From assembly GCF_006874645.1 (NCBI RefSeq), contig NZ_CP030082.1, positions 1,488,001 to 1,552,000 on the forward strand: DNA of 64,000 nt, read 5' to 3'. Source of the stretch: Bdellovibrio sp. ZAP7. GTDB lineage: Bacteria; Bdellovibrionota; Bdellovibrionia; Bdellovibrionales; Bdellovibrionaceae. The first letter of the stretch is position 1. The number at the start of each line of letters is the position of its first letter. This document shows, one piece after another, positions 62,289-64,000 of this stretch. The position numbers were made by a program, and so were the translations under genes. The notes beneath the pieces are model-generated. The model was given only the letters and a program-made list of their open reading frames with translations. It was not told the DNA's origin and did not search any database.

Positions 62289-62963
62289 TTATCGGTGGCC
62301 ACGGTTCTTTCGAGAGCAGATGTGTGCCGCCTGTTCGTAAGATTCAATCCCTGTACCAGGAAGGCGGAAGTATTGATTTCTCACGCAAGTCTCGACAGCG
62401 TCGGCGTCGCTAGTACCTCGGCATGCAATAGCTGCCACACGGTAGGTTTCAATGCCACTGCCACTGATGACGCTATATAGTCTGCGCATACAATCTTTGA
62501 TTTGCTCCACAGGTCCTGGGCTTGAGCAGGCGATGCTGGCGACCGAGCGAGATTCTTCCCCGGAGCCTGGTAGCATGGCATAGATACTGTCAGTGCAGGA
62601 AGTTCTTCTCTCTGCGTTTTCACCGCCATTTTTGCAAAGATGAGCAGCTTGTCTGTAAGACTCCAGGCCAATGCCGGGAAGACGGCTGTATTGTCGTTGT
62701 ATGCATTCAGTGACGCTGTTGATGGGTGCACGTCCACTGCACGCAACGGCCGCCACTTCGTAAGTTTCAAGGCCGACGCCTGTCATGGAGAAGTATACGG
62801 AAGACAAACAACTTTTTGCTTCCTCAGTTTCGCGACCACTTCGACACGCAATCTCTGCAATTTTTCGCGTTTCAAAACCCGATCCCGGCAAACTGAAGGA
62901 GACTCCGTCAACGCAATTCTGATAATTGGCGTGGACTGTTAAGGCCAAGAAATTCAGTGCCAT
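62289..62963 (-). CDS. Secreted Cys-repeat protein, six 35-36-residue repeats (start possibly broken)
   Basis: The 224-residue frame holds six tandem repeats, each with C-x22-C and a core such as YxRLPGxGxESYxxAAxxC. The cysteines (17, 40, 52, 75, 87, 110, 123, 146, 158, 181, 193, 216) alternate spacings of 23 and 12-13. This is a pattern of six disulfide-linked units. Units 1-3 resemble units 4-6, so a three-unit block was duplicated. The annotated start at 62963 gives an unusually short signal peptide (MALNFLALTVHA). A better start (ATG at 62987 with GGAGGAAAATA) is followed by TAA at codon 3, then SIFLAMALNFLALTVHA. So the gene may be a pseudogene, may reinitiate at 62963, or the base may be a sequencing error. 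Confidence 0.65.
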   Translation of the reverse strand: MALNFLALTVHANYQNCVDGVSFSLPGSGFETRKIAEIACRSGRETEEAKSCLSSVYFSMTGVGLETYEVAAVACSGRAPINSVTECIQRQYSRLPGIGLESYRQAAHLCKNGGENAERRTSCTDSIYAMLPGSGEESRSVASIACSSPGPVEQIKDCMRRLYSVISGSGIETYRVAAIACRGTSDADAVETCVRNQYFRLPGTGIESYEQAAHICSRKNRGHR

Positions 62964-63139
62964 CGCTAGAAAGATTGATTATTTCATTATTTTCCTCCGT
63001 TTGGTTTGGTGATGCGAAACTCGCAAGAAACGCATCTGCAAGGTGCAAGCCATTAAATTTGGTGTCGTTATGAAACTGATTAATTCTGGGCAACACCCGT
63101 ATTTTGACGAACTTCTTTGGCCGTGCTAAAACTTGCACC

Positions 63140-63640
63140 ATGGAAGAAATACAGAACAAGATTTCATATAGAGATAAGACCCAATTTTACCGCGAGCTGA
63201 ATTCAGAGGCTTTTGCCTTGTCCGAAAAAGAATGGTTCGTGAACCTTGCAAACTTTTCTGCGCTTTTGAATCAGCATTTGCCGGAAATTAATTGGGTTGG
63301 TTTTTACCTGAATCATAATGGGGAGCTTTTGCTTTCTTCATTTCAAGGTCTGCCGGCTTGTACTCGTATTAAGATGGGGAAGGGTGTTTGTGGGACTGCT
63401 GCGCAGACTTTACAAAGTCAGCTAGTGCCGGATGTTCATCAGTTTCCTGGGCATATAGCATGTGATGCTCGATCGCGTAGCGAGGTTGTGATTCCCTTGG
63501 TATTGGGGGATCGTCTGTTGGGTGTGCTTGATATTGATTCGCCTCATTTGAATCGTTTTGATTTGGAAGATGTGAAAGGGCTCGAGGAGTTTGCTCGCAT
63601 CTTGCTTGAGAAGACGGTGTGGCCGAGTTCCTTTGCTTAA
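63140..63640 (+). CDS. msrC: Free methionine-(R)-sulfoxide reductase (GAF type)
   Basis: The 166-residue cytosolic GAF-domain protein matches the fRMsr family by length and motifs: INWVGFYLNHNGELLLSSFQG, LPACTRIKMGKGVCGTA, HIACDARSRSEVVIPL. The three conserved cysteines are present at 74, 84 and 108 (the E. coli enzyme has 84, 94 and 118). Such enzymes reduce free methionine R-sulfoxide using thioredoxin, repairing oxidised methionine. I start at ATG 63140; a TTG 12 codons upstream adds MTNFFGRAKTCT and is unlikely. Its terminator follows immediately. Confidence 0.93.
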   Translation: MEEIQNKISYRDKTQFYRELNSEAFALSEKEWFVNLANFSALLNQHLPEINWVGFYLNHNGELLLSSFQGLPACTRIKMGKGVCGTAAQTLQSQLVPDVHQFPGHIACDARSRSEVVIPLVLGDRLLGVLDIDSPHLNRFDLEDVKGLEEFARILLEKTVWPSSFA

Positions 63641-63652
63641 CCGGTGGAAATA

Positions 63653-63681
63653 AAAAAGGCCGGTTTGTACCGGCCTTTTTT
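63653..63681. terminator. Bidirectional terminator between convergent genes
   Basis: AAAAAGGCCGGT and ACCGGCCTTTTT pair around TTGT, with A and T runs on both sides. It closes msrC (+) and the GGDEF gene (-). Confidence 0.9.
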
Positions 63682-63687
63682 ATTGAG

Positions 63688-64000
63688 TTATGCGACTCTT
63701 TTGATTCCTGAAGGGTTCGCGACAGTGTATTTGTTGCGGCCCGTTTGTTTGGATGTGTAAAGAGCTTCATCGACTCTTTTGTACCAGCCGTCGGGAGTTT
63801 CTCCGGCTTCAAGTTGGGCGATTCCTAAACTTGCGGTAAAGCGGATTTCCAGGTTGCCGTGGACGAAAACTTCCTTGCGGATTTTTGCCATGCAATCGTC
63901 GACCATTTTGATCGCTTGTTTGGTGTCGCAGCCAGGAAGGATCACAGCGAATTCTTCACCGCCAAGGCGGGCTACGAAGTCTTCTTCGCGGGCGAAGCTT
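63688..64000 (-). CDS. GGDEF-domain protein (5' end missing)
   Basis: Only the C-terminal part is in the window, and the frame stays open to the right edge. Reading inward from the edge gives SFAREEDFVARLGGEEFAVILPG, so the GGEEF active-site motif (a functional GGDEF variant) is present. It is followed by the typical ending FTASLGIAQLEAG and YKRVDEALYTSKQTGRNKY. It is therefore likely an active diguanylate cyclase domain, making c-di-GMP, a key switch of predatory life cycles. Any sensor domain lies outside the window. The allosteric RxxD inhibition site upstream of GGEEF cannot be checked fully. Confidence 0.88.
   Translation of the reverse strand, partial: SFAREEDFVARLGGEEFAVILPGCDTKQAIKMVDDCMAKIRKEVFVHGNLEIRFTASLGIAQLEAGETPDGWYKRVDEALYTSKQTGRNKYTVANPSGIKRVA

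Overview
The window looks like a stretch of chromosome from a Bdellovibrio-type predatory bacterium (Bdellovibrionota). This is inferred from gene content, not from a marker gene. Base composition is close to 50% GC. The window is crowded with secreted proteins, beta-barrels and lipoproteins, including lipoboxes of the 'FQNC' type, and with predicted peptidases and hydrolases. It also carries ordinary housekeeping genes. I saw no rRNA, tRNA, CRISPR array, integrase or transposase. Genes are dense, on both strands, and many end at strong hairpin terminators.

Left part (1-12.7 kb): a giant surface lipoprotein cut by the left edge, with seven Ig-like repeats and an NHL-type propeller; an NTF2-like protein; a 44-residue lipoprotein; a GH44 glycanase lipoprotein; a DUF3750 protein; small secreted proteins; a periplasmic coiled-coil protein; and a solute-binding protein. 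Metabolic block (12.8-21.3 kb): malic enzyme, a Cys/Met-type PLP enzyme, a TonB-dependent receptor controlled by a TPP riboswitch (so probably for thiamine uptake), and a secreted alkylsulfatase. Next (21.4-26.9 kb) come a SNF2 helicase and the RNA helicase DbpA, whose ribosome binding site lies in a hairpin.

Middle (26.9-46 kb): a large lipoprotein paired with a beta-barrel; lipoate-protein ligase with a CvfB-like S1 protein; a DUF1254/DUF1214 protein; three outer-membrane proteins with a large repeat-containing secreted protein; a 108-bp inverted-repeat element next to a one-domain asparaginase; a TolC-family protein; a STAS protein; cytochrome b561; a lysozyme-like protein; and two AT-rich ankyrin-like lipoproteins. 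Then come an RGG-tailed DEAD-box helicase, an ABC-F ATPase, an alpha/beta hydrolase, a UMF1-type transporter, RlmE and an RluA-family pseudouridine synthase (46-54 kb).

Right part (54-64 kb): the most novel-looking unit is a tightly packed four-gene operon on the minus strand (58280 to 54239). It encodes two paralogous Tat-type exported proteins, an exported protein with a caspase/CHAT-like His-Cys pair, and an exported protein with one CxxCH motif and a cysteine-rich tail. Upstream are an HD hydrolase, a papain-like peptidase, a VOC protein, a methyltransferase and a subtilisin. Next is a secreted protein of six very regular 35-36-residue two-cysteine repeats, whose best start is followed by an in-frame stop at codon 3. 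The window ends with a free methionine-R-sulfoxide reductase and a truncated GGDEF protein.
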